This document shows positions 19,564 to 29,949 of a stretch of 64,000 nt of DNA, piece after piece. The position numbers and the translations under genes are program-made. The notes beneath the pieces are model-generated. The model ran no database searches and was not told the DNA's origin. It saw nothing but the letters and a program-made list of their open reading frames with translations. Source of the DNA: Basidiobolus meristosporus CBS 931.73. Its lineage: Eukaryota; Basidiobolomycota; Basidiobolomycetes; Basidiobolales; Basidiobolaceae. The stretch covers positions 1-64,000 of the forward strand of contig MCFE01000512.1 of assembly GCA_002104905.1 (NCBI GenBank), written 5' to 3'. Position 1 is the stretch's first letter, and each line of letters begins with the position of its first letter.

Positions 19564-20206
19564 ACCAACGACTGCACTTGAGCCCAAATCCAATAAAGTT
19601 TCATTATTCATGTTATTTTTCGTCTCATATGTGATAGCAGAAATATAGCCATTACCAGCATGGGAACAAGAGCATTTGACAAACTCAACACCACGCCAAT
19701 TTCTTCCCTCTGATGACCCGAAGTCCAGCTACCAATTCAGGAGAAGAGTAAGAAGCTGGTTAAGCTTGGCTATGCACGTGTTTAAGTACTGCTCGTAGGT
19801 ATTGGGTGGCTTATTTAATAAGCTCAACCCGGGCCTAGTCAATATGGAGATAGGGCATCCTAGAGTGTATCGCTATCTCAAGAAGTCCAACTATTACTCA
19901 CTACCATGAGCGCACATATAACATGCACCACAGACGAGTGATTCTTATTATAATTGAGAAATTTAGCGCTTGATCGGCTCTTTCCCTTACTTCAATCTCT
20001 GTTGATACTCGCCATTATTTCACCCATCCCTGTGGGCACATCTCTTGTGTATCATATTTGAAAGCTTGTTTACAGAAGAATTGGGTGTACCTGATAGCCT
20101 ACATGGACAGGGACACTGGAGTAATATCGATTGTATGATACATTAACCTATTTATTATGCTGGGATCACAATAGTCATAAAATGTAGAAAGGCCAACAAC
20201 CTGTTC
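19564..20206. other. B3 downstream flank
   Basis: B 3' flank followed by the repeat-unit block with TCAATATGGAGATAGGGCAT that also follows B6 near 29,660. No gene is seen. Confidence 0.5.
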
Positions 20207-20640
20207 TCATCGATAGCTGTCTCTGTATCTACGTCTACGGTGGCGTCGTTGACAACGTTTACACGATGGCTGATCGTCATCATCACCAGAGTCTTGGTCT
20301 TCATCCTTGTCGGGAGTCAATGATTGCACATATGTCGACGCAGATGGTTGGTACAATGTCTGATCTATTTGCTGCATACTGATTCTGGTTGGGAAGTGCC
20401 TGAGCATTCTGTACGGAGTTAGTTTGAATATTGTTCAACAAGGGATAAGTAATTAGGGACTCTAGCTGGTAATCTGCCAGCGCATATGATATTAATGGTT
20501 CAGTCTCATAGTCCACTTGGACACCCTGGTCTACTTATTGATTGCCATAGGTAACAATAGGCGATGCATAGGATACACCGAATAGGAATACTAAGGTAGA
20601 TAAAATGCGTGGATAAAATTCGGAAATTACGTCGCATATT
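20207..20640 (-). pseudogene. Family C' pseudogene
   Basis: On the minus strand, pieces of signal peptide and of YETEPLISYA.ADYQLES are readable, then LLNNIQTNSVQNAQALPNQN. A small deletion at the NQF site (about 20,376) shifts the frame, and QIDQTLYQPSASTYVQS and the acidic and Arg/Tyr tail (RRHRRRRYRDSYR) follow in the new frame. The initiator region is also damaged. Its 5' half overlaps the start of the 6.27-kb tandem duplication. Confidence 0.85.
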
Positions 20641-21119
20641 GGCACTTAGTTACACACTGGAATACAAAAAGTTGCTTTTGTTTTTATCAACAATCATCAG
20701 CAGCCAAAGCTCAGTTGATAGCTATTCTATGTGGCCAATCATCAATAAAAACAATCCACAGCCAATTGAACCTATGTATCATCGATCTACGTATTTCATT
20801 ACCTATACCATCATCCATTTATTGCTATCCACGATTGCTCACCACTATTTCATTTTAGTAGTTTGTTCAATATTGCTCGCAAATTGTAGGGTACAAAACC
20901 AAAATGATTCACACTATTGTTTAAGGGTTCATTACCAGTATGTTCATGATGCTCATTCCACTCATCCCAGTGGTCACGTCTCCACTGTTTCTTTCGGATA
21001 TCAGTTGTTATAATCTTGTTTGCAGAAGAAATGTGTGTGTTTTATAGCTTGCAGAAATAACGATTATATGATGGGATTTATTATGAATGCCAAACTAGTG
21101 TTTACATGATCTGATTGAA

Positions 21120-21554
21120 TCAAGAGCTGCCTCTGTATCCACGTCTACGGTAGCGTCGTTGACAACGTTTGCACGATGGCTGATCGTCGTCGTCACTCGA
21201 GTCTTGAGTGTCATCCTCGTCGGGAGTAAACGATTGCACATATGTCGGTGCAGATGGTTGGTACAATGTCTGATCTACTTGCTGCACTTGCTCAAATTGA
21301 TTCTGGTTGGAAAGTGCCTGAGCGTTCTGTGCAGAATTAGTCTGAGCGTTGTCCAACAATGGATAGGTGTCTGGAGACTCTAGTTGATAGTATGTTGGTG
21401 TGTATGACATTAATGGCTCATTGTCGGCATTGTCTTTAAAATCCACCGGGATGCCCTGGTCTACTTGCTGGTTGTCATACGTTGCAATGGGCGTTGCATA
21501 AGATGCACCGAATAGGAATACTAAGGCGGATAGAATGCGGAAAGTGCGTTGCAT
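21120..21554 (-). CDS. Family C small secreted protein, copy C3
   Basis: A 144-residue copy with SYATPIATYDN after the signal peptide, private DFKDNADNEPLMSY, an intact Q/N module (66-100), the acidic run and a tail ending in RRYRRRGYRGSS. C5 (27,384) shares the unusual GYRGSS ending and is its duplication partner. The start is the conserved MQRT codon, with a TATA-like TACATAAAA upstream. Confidence 0.88.
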   Translation of the reverse strand: MQRTFRILSALVFLFGASYATPIATYDNQQVDQGIPVDFKDNADNEPLMSYTPTYYQLESPDTYPLLDNAQTNSAQNAQALSNQNQFEQVQQVDQTLYQPSAPTYVQSFTPDEDDTQDSSDDDDQPSCKRCQRRYRRRGYRGSS

Positions 21555-21844
21555 GTTGGCTCTTGATGACACACTGGAAGGCAAACAGTTGCTTTTATGT
21601 ATTGTTTGCTAGATTCATCAGCGATCATCAGCAACCAAACCCCGTTTACTAAATTATGAAGCAAAGGTGAGTAAAGTTAATCAGCATTTCACTTTCATTG
21701 CAATGATCAGTGAATAGGGGTTGATTAACAACGTAATCCAGGCGACCAATCACTTCAGCACATCAAGAAAAATAAATAAACATTTCTCTTCAATTCTGGG
21801 CGTGCTATACCACTTTGATATGACAGGACGAGGGTGATCAATAT

Positions 21845-22210
21845 ATGGATGAGAATGAGGGCGAAGATGAAGGCGAAGGTGAGGACTCGATGGATGGCAC
21901 TACAACTCAGCCAGAGTCATCCTACAACATGCCAAACTTCAATATAGCCGACATGCAACCAAGAGAGGCATTGTTGGACAGAGTGAACGCTCACTCATCC
22001 AGTGATGCTGATGCTCTGTCGAACTCTAATCAGTTTGACCAAGCGCAGGTTATCGACCAAACCCTCTATCAGCCTAAGCAGCAACAGCCTCAGATCATCA
22101 TCACTCAACCAGCCACCCGTAGCTATGGTGGAGGCCTGAAGAAGTACAAGAGGTCTGCACATAAGTACTTCAAGATCAGATATTTCAGTGGGAATCGATA
22201 CGTTGATTAA
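21845..22210 (+). pseudogene. Family A 5'-truncated copy
   Basis: This is an open frame of 121 codons covering the A protein from the acidic stretch (MDENEGEDEGEGEDS) to the end, with an intact Q/N module and basic tail (GGGLKKYKRSA...NRYVD). At about 21,822 the A gene is joined to C upstream flank (CTTTGATATGACAGGACGAG), so TATA box, leader, signal peptide and both cysteines are gone. If translated it would be cytosolic. More likely it is a relic whose frame has not had time to decay. Confidence 0.8.
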
Positions 22211-22507
22211 ATAAATATATCATTAGGCCACCTAATATTAATATGAAACATCATCAGCCGTGCTTCGTGAATTACCACACTACTGCTGAAATATCAAAAG
22301 CATATGTGTATATATTGTTATATATATTGGTGTATTTATCAGTTTATTTATCGTACTGTAACCATAGAAACTACGCGATATCAATGCGATTGAGCCGATG
22401 ATGGTAGAGCGAATGCTGCTTTTCAATCTGACAAGGTGTGAGTTCATCAAAGTTAACTAACTATGGCTACCATCAGTGTTGTAACCATGTTATACTGGTT
22501 CCCATGC

Positions 22508-22515
22508 TATATATT
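22508..22515 (+). promoter_or_regulatory. TATA box of B4
   Basis: TATATATT, 47 bp before the ATG of B4. Confidence 0.7.
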
Positions 22516-22554
22516 CCTGAGTGTAATTAGCAATGTGCTCAGTAGTTCTCAAAG

Positions 22555-23133
22555 ATGCGTGCATTCATTGTATCCTTGATCTTGGGCCTTGCCTCTCTTC
22601 AAGCCACCATTGCTGCTCCAGTCCCATGCTCCGAATCATGTAATCGTGAGCATAGAAGAGTATGTTATCGCAGGTATTCATGCTCGGACCAAGCAAGCAA
22701 CTGCTACCAGCAAGTCCAGGTTCAGCCCACTGTTGAAACGCCAAACGTCCAAGTGCCATTGTTGCGTCAGGTGTTCACCACCGTGACCAGAAAGCATGAC
22801 AATCTGAACACTGCCAATGCCAACAGTGACAAGAGTCTCGATGCCCAGTTTCAAGCAGGCCCTAGCCTCGAAGTAGAAGGCTCAGCCAGCGCATCCGAGT
22901 ACGCCAAACAGAAGGGTGCTGAACACTCAGACGATGGCTCTGGTTACCCTATTGTTATGGTTCAGCCTGGGCAAGATGAGACATACTCCACACCAGTAGT
23001 GGACACCCAATGCATCGAAGGATGCTCTGACCAAGATACACAGTACACTGAGCCCATGGAAGATGTTCAATGTGACGATAACTGTGCTGATCAGGACTCA
23101 CAGTATTCTGAGCCCATGGAAGACACTCAATGA
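22555..23133 (+). CDS. Family B small secreted protein, copy B4
   Basis: Full-length 192-residue copy. One change adds a ninth cysteine inside the basic head: HRRVCYRRY where all others have HRRVRYRRY. Other private changes are SLDAQFQ and QPGQDE. The second acidic repeat reads CDDNCADQDSQYSEP, shared only with B6, its duplication partner. An odd cysteine number could leave a free thiol or allow dimerisation. Confidence 0.9.
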   Translation: MRAFIVSLILGLASLQATIAAPVPCSESCNREHRRVCYRRYSCSDQASNCYQQVQVQPTVETPNVQVPLLRQVFTTVTRKHDNLNTANANSDKSLDAQFQAGPSLEVEGSASASEYAKQKGAEHSDDGSGYPIVMVQPGQDETYSTPVVDTQCIEGCSDQDTQYTEPMEDVQCDDNCADQDSQYSEPMEDTQ

Positions 23134-23378
23134 CCCAACGACTGCACTTGAGCCCAAATCCAATAAAGTTCCATTATTTTTCGCCTCATATGTAATCCCT
23201 GTGGTCACGTCTCCGCTGGCTCCTCCTGATGTCAGTTGGTGTAATCTTGTTTGCAGAAGAAATGTGTGTGTTGGATAGCTTACAGTAGTAGCGATTATTT
23301 CACAGGATTAATTATGAATGCCACATACGATAGGATTTATTATGAATGCCAAACTAGTGTTTACATGATCCGATTGAG

Positions 23379-23813
23379 TCAAAAGCGGCCTCTGTATCTA
23401 CGTCTACGGTAGCGTCGTTGACAACGTTTACACGATGGCTGGTCGTCATCGTCACTCGAGTCTTGAGTGTCATCCTCGTCGGGAGTATTTGATTGCACAT
23501 ATGTCGGCGCAGATGGTTGGTACAATGTCTGATCGACTTGCTGCACCTGCTCGTATTGATTCTGGTTGGAAAGTGCCTGAGCGTTCTGTGCGGAATTCGT
23601 TTGAGCGTTGTCTAGCAATGGATAGGCGTCTGGGGACTCTAGCTGATAGTATGTTGGTGTATATGACATTGAAGGTTCATTGTCGGCATTGCCACCAAAG
23701 TCCGCTGGGATACCCTGGTCTACTTGCTGGTTTTCATACGTTGTAATGGGCGATGCATAAGATACACCGAATAGGAATACTAAGGCGGATAGAATGCGGA
23801 AAGTGCGTTGCAT
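23379..23813 (-). CDS. Family C small secreted protein, copy C4
   Basis: A 144-residue copy with SPITTYENQQ, IPADFGGNADNEPSMSY, NQNQYEQ and SNTPDEDD, and a tail ending RRYRRRRYRGRF. The start is the conserved MQRT codon. Its duplication partner is C6, which matches it in the middle and tail but not at the N-terminus. Confidence 0.88.
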   Translation of the reverse strand: MQRTFRILSALVFLFGVSYASPITTYENQQVDQGIPADFGGNADNEPSMSYTPTYYQLESPDAYPLLDNAQTNSAQNAQALSNQNQYEQVQQVDQTLYQPSAPTYVQSNTPDEDDTQDSSDDDDQPSCKRCQRRYRRRRYRGRF

Positions 23814-23849
23814 GTTGGCTCCTGCTGACACACTGGAAGGCAAACAGTT

Positions 23850-24300
23850 ACTTTTATGTATGATTTGCTAGATTCATCAGCGATCATCAGCAACCAAACC
23901 CAGTTTACTAAATTATGAAGCAGAGGGGAGTAAAGTTAATCAGCATTTCATTTTCATTGTAATGATCGATGAGTAAAAGCTGATTAACACCGTAATCCAA
24001 GCGACCAATCACTTCAATAAATAAACACTCTTCAATTCTGCGCCGCCGCACGATTTGGGAATGACATTAGCGGTTGTGAAGAGACAAACCAAAATGACTC
24101 ATACTACGCCTTTTCAAGCTATGGCTTGAGGTGAGCTCACAGGAATGGCTTCGTTCTTACGTAGTTCTTGATTTCATAGTCATAGAATTGTAACCTGCTC
24201 GGGTTATATAGCGACCTGTAGCTATTTTAATGCGTATTATGGGATTATGAATGAATTCATATTTTACCAGTCATCATTCGGTAGCATTCTGAGCTAGATT
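23850..24300. other. C4 upstream flank
   Basis: Repeat-unit DNA with GCGACCAATCAC (about 24,000) and the ACTACGCCTTTTCAAGC block. No gene is seen. Confidence 0.5.
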
Positions 24301-24339
24301 AACGATTTAACATCAAGCGTTGCATCAACCACCACAAGA

Positions 24340-24690
24340 TGATACAGCGCCACTATCCAAGGGATCTCTAATGCCGCAGATGAACTTCAAGTCGAAACAT
24401 GAACCTAGATTTGCGTTGATTTCAAATTGTAGATTCATAGGAATAGTGGTTGCTAAGGGTATTAATGTGAATTTATCACTGCGACTATTCACATATGGCT
24501 TTCCAAATGCTCAATGACGTAGCTACTTTTTCTTTTGGCGGTCGTTGCTGCTTCAATACACTGTGCCCACGGAATATGCTCAGTGTTGTAATGATTGTGC
24601 TTAGCAGGACTCACCGACTGCAGACTTTATGGAGGACACTTAATGTACCGATAAGTGCACTTAATTCAATAAATCTCGATTATCCATATG
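24340..24690 (+). pseudogene. A' and B' relics
   Basis: Very short remains: A'-like CACTATCCAAGGGATCTCTA at about 24,351 with no usable start, then GTAGCTACTTTTTCTTTTGG and a B' tail with degenerate acidic Cys repeats to AATAAA at about 24,668. The B' head and middle are deleted. The same relic recurs at 31,590-31,935. Confidence 0.65.
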
Positions 24691-24810
24691 AGCCCATATC
24701 TTCACAAGTACTTAGTGGAAAGTCAACCACGGCTGGACATGGCATGTGAATTCATGGCTTCAAGTGAGTCAGATATAGGATGCAGTATAATAGACTACGC
24801 CAAATACCAC

Positions 24811-24816
24811 TATAAA
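24811..24816 (+). promoter_or_regulatory. TATA box of A3
   Basis: TATAAA, 41 bp before the ATG of A3. Confidence 0.7.
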
Positions 24817-24851
24817 GTGAGCTTACGACTAGTTTTACGCTATTCATTAAA

Positions 24852-25406
24852 ATGCAGCTTACTCTCGCTTTGTTTGCTTTGTACTTTGCTTCTATTCATG
24901 CATTACCCGCCACAGAAGATACCTCTTCTCAGGTTAGCAACGACAACAACTTGTGCGGCGAGCAAATAAGTCCTTGCTACCAAGAAACTCAATCGCCTGC
25001 ATATGACTATCAGCAGGAACAGGATGAGGGTGATAGCTATATGGATGAGAATGAGGGCGAAGATGAAGGAGAAGGTGTGGACTCAATGGATGGCACTACA
25101 ACTCAGCCAGAGTCATCCTACAACATGCCCAGCTTCAGTATAGCCGATATGCAACCAAGACAGGCCTTGTTGGACAGAGTGGACGCTCATTCATCCAGTG
25201 ATGCTGATGCTCTGTCGAACTCTAATCAGTTTGACCAAGCGCAGGTTATCGACCAAACCCTCTATCAGCCTAAGCAGCAACAGCCCCAAATCATCATCAC
25301 TCAGCCAGCCACCCGAAGCTATGGTGGAGGCCAGAAGAAGTACAAGAGGTCGGCACATAAGTACTTCAAGATCAGATATTTCAGTGGGAACAGATACATT
25401 GAATAA
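24852..25406 (+). CDS. Family A small secreted protein, copy A3
   Basis: Full-length 184-residue copy. Differences from A1 include the signal peptide MQLTLALFALYFASIHA, VSNDNNLCGEQIS, SFSIADM, LLDRVDAH and the ending NRYIE. In A1 and A5 the codons after GEQ contain GTAAGT, which resembles a splice donor. Here the base is changed to ATAAGT (Val to Ile) and the frame stays open, which argues against an intron. B5 follows after 347 bp. Confidence 0.9.
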   Translation: MQLTLALFALYFASIHALPATEDTSSQVSNDNNLCGEQISPCYQETQSPAYDYQQEQDEGDSYMDENEGEDEGEGVDSMDGTTTQPESSYNMPSFSIADMQPRQALLDRVDAHSSSDADALSNSNQFDQAQVIDQTLYQPKQQQPQIIITQPATRSYGGGQKKYKRSAHKYFKIRYFSGNRYIE

Positions 25407-25753
25407 ATAAACATGTCATTTGGCCGCCTAATATTAATATGAAACATCATCAACCGTGATTCGTGAATTACCACACCAAAGCTGAAATTTTATCAAAAGC
25501 ATATGCGTATATATTGGTGTATTTATCAGTGTATTTATCAGTGTATTTATCGTGCTGTAACCATATAAACTACGCGATATCAATGCGATTGAGCCGATGA
25601 TGGTAGAGCAAATACTGCTTTTCAATCTGACAAAGTGTGAGTTCATCAAAGTTAACTAACTATTGTTGCCATCAGTGTTGTAACCGTGTTATAATGGTTC
25701 CCCTGCTATATATTCCCGAGGGAATTCAGCAATGTACCCAGTAGTTCTCAAAG
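25407..25753. promoter_or_regulatory. A3-B5 spacer with B upstream block and TATA box
   Basis: A 347-bp spacer with TGTATTTATCAG repeated three times near 25,516, GTTAACTAACTATTG at about 25,651 and TATATATT at 25,707-25,714. The leader contains GGAATTCAGC, which also marks the unit-2 partner at about 32,912. Confidence 0.6.
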
Positions 25754-26272
25754 ATGCGTACATTCATTGTATCATTGATCTTGGGCCTTGCCTCTCTTCA
25801 AGCCACCATTGCTGCTCCAGTCCCATGCTCCGAATCATGTAATCGTGAGCATAGAAGAGTCCGTTATCGCAGGTATTCATGCTCGGACCAAGCAAGCAAC
25901 TGCTACCAGCAAGTCCAGGTTCAGCCCACTGTTGAAACGCCAAACGTCCAAGTGCCATTGTTGCGTCAGGTGTTCACCACCGTGACCAGAAAGCATGACA
26001 ATCTGAACACTGCCAACGCCAACAGTGACAAGAGTCTCGATGTTCAGTTTCAAGCAGGCCCTAGCCTCGAGGTAGAGGGCTCAGCCAGCGCATCCGAGCA
26101 CGCCAAACAGAAGAGTGCTGAACACTCAGAAGATGGCTCTGGTTACCCCATTGTTATAGGTCAGCCTGCACAAGATGAGACATACTCCACACCAGTAGTG
26201 GACACCCAATGCATCGAAGGGTGCTCTGACCAAGATACACAGTACACTGAGCCCATGGAAGATGCTCAATGA
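25754..26272 (+). CDS. Family B small secreted protein, copy B5 (one-repeat form)
   Basis: 172 residues: exactly one 20-residue acidic Cys repeat is missing, so the protein ends after QYTEPMEDAQ with six cysteines instead of eight. Other changes are EHAKQKSAEHSEDG and PIVIGQ. The loss is in frame and its borders fall on the repeat unit, as expected for slippage or unequal exchange between the two repeats. Head and middle domains are intact. The unit-2 counterpart at 32,948 is a pseudogene. Confidence 0.9.
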   Translation: MRTFIVSLILGLASLQATIAAPVPCSESCNREHRRVRYRRYSCSDQASNCYQQVQVQPTVETPNVQVPLLRQVFTTVTRKHDNLNTANANSDKSLDVQFQAGPSLEVEGSASASEHAKQKSAEHSEDGSGYPIVIGQPAQDETYSTPVVDTQCIEGCSDQDTQYTEPMEDAQ

Positions 26273-26579
26273 ACCAACGACTGCACTTGAGCCCAAATCC
26301 AATAAAGCACCATTATTCATTTTATTTTTCGTCTCATATGTGATAGCAGAGATATAGCCATTAACAGCATGGGAACAAGAGCGTTTGACAAACTCAACAC
26401 CACGCCAATCTCCATATTTCCCTCTGATGACCCGAAGTCCAGCCACCAATTGAGGAGAGGGGTAAGAAACTGGTAAAGCTTGGCTATGCACGTCTTTAAG
26501 TCCTGCTTGGAGGTAGTGGGTGGCTCATTTAATAAGCTCAACGAGGGCTTAGTCAATATGGAGATCGGACATCCTAGAG
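26273..26579. other. B5 downstream flank
   Basis: B 3' flank with an AATAAA about 30 bp after the stop, then repeat-unit DNA. No gene is seen. Confidence 0.5.
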
Positions 26580-26930
26580 TGTGGCTGACCGTCATCGTCA
26601 CTCAAGTCTTGGTCTTCATCCTCGTGGGGAGTAAATGGTTACACATATGTCGACGTAGATGGTTGGAAAGTGCCTGAGCATTCTGTGCGGAGTTAGCTTA
26701 AACATTGTCCAACAACGATAGGTGACTGGGAACTCTAGCTGATAATCTGTCGGTGCATATGGAATCGATGGTTCAGTCTCATAGTCCACTTGGACACCCA
26801 GGTCTACTTATTGATTGCCATATGTAGCAATGGGCGATGCATTGGATACACCGGATAGGAATACCAATGTTGGACAAAATGCGTGGATAAAATGCGGAAA
26901 TAAGGTTGCATATTGGCACTTAGTTACACA
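26580..26930 (-). pseudogene. Family C' pseudogene
   Basis: Minus-strand relic with pieces of the YETEP, YQLEF, SAQNAQALSN and STYVTI.TPHEDEDQDLSDDDGQP segments. Like the copy at 10.3 kb, the core of the Q/N module including DQTLYQP is deleted. Frameshifts separate the pieces. It spans the junction between the two 6.27-kb units, so the crossover may have occurred in C' copies. Confidence 0.8.
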
Positions 26931-27383
26931 CTGGAATACAAAAAGTTGCTTTTGTTTTTATCAACAATCATCAGCAGCCAAAGCTCAGTTGATAGCTATT
27001 CTATGTGGCCAATCATCAATAAAAACAATCCACAGCCAATTGAACCTATGTATCATCGATCTACGTATTTCATTACCTATACCATCATCCATTTATTGCT
27101 ATCCACGATTGCTCACCACTATTTCATTTTAGTAGTTTGTTCAATATTGCTCGCAAATTGTAGGGTACAAAACCACACTATTGTTTAAGGGTTCATTGCC
27201 AGAATGTTCATGATGCTCATTCCACTCATCCCAGTGGTCACGTCTCCGCTGTTTCTTCCGGATATCAATTGTTATAATCTTGTTTGTAGAAGAAATGTGG
27301 GTGTTTTATAGCTTGCAGAAATAGCGATTATATGATGGGATTTATTATGAATGCCAAACTAGTGTTTACATGATCTGATTGAA

Positions 27384-27818
27384 TCAAGAGCTGCCTCTGT
27401 ATCCACGTCTACGGTAGCGTCGTTGACAACGTTTGCATGATGGCTGATCGTCGTCGTCACTCGAGTCTTGAGTGTCATCCTCGTCGGGAGTAAACGGTTG
27501 CACATATGTCGGTGCAGATGGTTGGTACAATGTTTGATCTACTTGCTGCACTTGCTCAAACTGATTCTGGTTGGAAAGTGCCTGAGCGTTCTGTGCAGAG
27601 TTCGTCTGAGCGTTGTTCAACAATGGATAGGCGTTTGGGGACTCTAGTTGATAGTATGTTGGTGCATATGACACTAATGGTTCATTGTCGGTGTTGCCAC
27701 CAAAGTCCACCGGGATGCCCTGGTCTATTTGCTGGTTGTCATACGTTGCGATGGGTGATGCATAAGATACACCAAATAGGAATACAAAGGCGGATAGGAT
27801 GCGGAAAGTGCGTTGCAT
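27384..27818 (-). CDS. Family C small secreted protein, copy C5
   Basis: A 144-residue copy and the unit-2 partner of C3 (same ending, RRYRRRGYRGSS). It differs by VSYASPIATYDNQQIDQG, DFGGNTDNEPLVSYAP and VQPFTPDEDD. The Q/N module is intact. The start is the conserved MQRT codon. Confidence 0.88.
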   Translation of the reverse strand: MQRTFRILSAFVFLFGVSYASPIATYDNQQIDQGIPVDFGGNTDNEPLVSYAPTYYQLESPNAYPLLNNAQTNSAQNAQALSNQNQFEQVQQVDQTLYQPSAPTYVQPFTPDEDDTQDSSDDDDQPSCKRCQRRYRRRGYRGSS

Positions 27819-28108
27819 GTTGGCGCTTGATGGCACACTGGAAGGTAAACAGTTGCATTTATGTATGGTTTGCTAGATTCATCAGCGATCATCAGCAACC
27901 AAACCCCGTTTACTAAATTATGAAGCAAAGGTGAGTAAAGTTAATCACCATTTCACTTTCATTGCAATGATCAGTGAATAAGAGTTGATTAACACCGTAA
28001 TTCAGGCGACCAATCACTTCAGTACATCAAGAAAAATAAATCAACATTTCTCTTCAATTCTGGGCGTGCTATACCACTTTGGTATGACAGGACGAGGGTG
28101 ATCGCTAT

Positions 28109-28462
28109 ATGGATGAGAATGAGGGCGAAGGTGAGGACTCGATGGATGACACTTCAACTCAGCCAGAGTCATCCTACGACATGCCAAACTTCAATATAGC
28201 CGACATGCAACCAAGACAAGCCCTATTGGACAGAGTGAACGCTCACTCATCCAGTGATGCTGATGCCCTGTCGAACTCTAATCAGTTTGACCAAGCGCAG
28301 GTAGTCGATCAAACCTTCTATCAGCCTAAGCAGCAACAGCCACGGATCATCATTACCCAGCCAGCCACCCGTAGCTATGGTGGAGGCCAGAAGAAGTACA
28401 AGAGGTCGGCACATAAGTACTTCAAGATCAGATATTTCAGTGGGAATCGATACATTGAATAA
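28109..28462 (+). pseudogene. Family A 5'-truncated copy
   Basis: 117-codon open frame and partner of 21,845-22,210, with the same junction to C flank (TATGACAGGACGAGGGTGAT). A 12-base in-frame loss in the acidic part removes four codons. It keeps DQTFYQP (L to F) and ends NRYIE. TATA box, signal peptide and cysteines are absent. Confidence 0.8.
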
Positions 28463-28806
28463 ATAAACATGTCATTTGGCCACCCTATATTAATATGAAA
28501 CATCATCAGCCGTGGTTCGTGAATTACCACACTACTGCTGAAATATCAAAAGCATATGCGTATATATTAGGGTATATATTGGTGTATTTATCAGTGTATT
28601 TATCGTACTGTAACCATAGAAACTACGCGATATCAATGCGATTGAGCCGATGATGGTAGAGCGAATGCTGCTTTTCAATCTGACAAGGTGTGAGTTCATC
28701 AAAGTTAACTAACTATGGCTACCATCAGTGTTGTAACCATGTTATACTGGTTCCCATGCTATATATTCCTGAGTGTAATTAGCAATGTGCTCAGTAGTTC
28801 TCAAAG
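28463..28806. promoter_or_regulatory. Truncated-A to B6 spacer with B promoter
   Basis: A 344-bp spacer, the same length as in unit 1. GTTAACTAACTATGGCTACC is near 28,702 and TATATATT is at 28,760-28,767. Confidence 0.6.
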
Positions 28807-29385
28807 ATGCGTGCATTCATTTTATCATTGATCTTGGGCCTTGCCTCTCTTCAAGCCACCATTGCTGCTCCAGTCCCATGCTCCGAATCATGTAATCGTG
28901 AGCATAGAAGAGTACGTTATCGCAGGTATTCATGCTCGGACCAAGCAAGCAACTGCTACCAGCAAGTGCAGGTTCAGCCCACTGTTGAAACGCCAAACGT
29001 CCAAGTGCCACTGTTGCGTCAGGTGTTCACCACCGTGACCAGAAAGCATGACAATCTGAACACTGCCAACGCCAACAGTGACAAGAGTCTCGATGTTCAG
29101 TTTCAAGCAGGCCCTAGCCTGGAAGTAGAGGGTTCAGCCAGCGCATCCGAGTACGCCAAACAGAAGGGTGCTGAACACTCAGACGATGGCTCTGGTTACC
29201 CCATTGTTATGGTTCAGCCTGCGCAAGATGAGACATACTCCACACCAGTAGTGGACACCCAATGCATCGAAGGATGCTCTGACCAAGATACACAGTACAC
29301 TGAGCCCATGGAAGATGTTCAATGTGACGATAACTGTGCTGATCAGGACTCACAGTATTCTGAGCCCATGGAAGACACTCAATGA
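28807..29385 (+). CDS. Family B small secreted protein, copy B6
   Basis: Full-length 192-residue copy and partner of B4, with the shared tail CDDNCADQDSQYSEP. It differs by MRAFILSLILG, the normal HRRVRYRRY head, SLDVQFQ and QPAQDE. Because B4 alone carries the extra cysteine, that change arose after the duplication. All eight cysteines are present. Confidence 0.9.
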   Translation: MRAFILSLILGLASLQATIAAPVPCSESCNREHRRVRYRRYSCSDQASNCYQQVQVQPTVETPNVQVPLLRQVFTTVTRKHDNLNTANANSDKSLDVQFQAGPSLEVEGSASASEYAKQKGAEHSDDGSGYPIVMVQPAQDETYSTPVVDTQCIEGCSDQDTQYTEPMEDVQCDDNCADQDSQYSEPMEDTQ

Positions 29386-29940
29386 CCCCACGACTGCACT
29401 TAAGCCCAAATCCAATAAAGTTCCATTATTTTTCGCCTCATATGTGATAGCAGAAATATAGCCGTTATCAGCATGGGAGCAAGGGCGTTTGTCAAACTCA
29501 ACACCACGCTAATTTCCATACTTCCCTCTGATGACCCGAAGTCCAGCTACCAACTCAGGAGAAGAGTAAGAAGCTGGTAAGGCTTGGCTATGCACGTGTT
29601 TAAGTACTGCTCGGAGGTAGTAGATGACATATTTAATAAGCTCAACCCGGGCCTAGTCAATATGGAGATAGGGCATCCTAGAGTGTATCGCTATCTCAAG
29701 AAGTCCAACTATTACTCACTACCATTGCCAGAAAACATAGTATCCTGAGCGCACATATAACATGCACAACAGACGAGTGATTCTTATTATAAATGAGAAA
29801 ATTAGCGCTTGATCGGCTCTTTCCCTTACTACAATCTCTGTTGATACTCGCCATTATTCCACCCATCCTTGTGGGCACATCTCTCGTGTATCTTTTTTTC
29901 CTAGTGTTTATATTTGAAAGCTTGTTTACAGAAGAATTGG
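29386..29940. other. B6 downstream flank
   Basis: Matches the flank after B3 (19,564-20,100), including TCAATATGGAGATAGGGCAT. This segment is deleted after B4. No gene is seen. Confidence 0.5.
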
Positions 29941-29949
29941 GTGTACTTG

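Larger units (their letters stand above)
20639..26912 (+). repeat. 6.27-kb tandem duplication, unit 1
   Basis: Begins at TTGGCACTTAGTTACACACT and ends where the same sequence restarts at 26,913. It contains C3, truncated A2, B4, C4, the A'/B' relics, A3, B5 and a C' relic. Relative to unit 2 it carries a deletion of about 1.07 kb after B4 (junction near 23,192) and a few small indels. The offset falls from 6,274 to 6,264 to 6,252 across the first 2 kb, each step explained by a visible 10- or 12-base gap. Confidence 0.85.

Noticed and set aside
20609-21013. 134-codon plus-strand frame, repeated near 26,913
   Set aside because: Covers the upstream region of a C' relic and the C 3' flank. It recurs only because of the tandem duplication, and the second copy is already shortened by a 10-base deletion.
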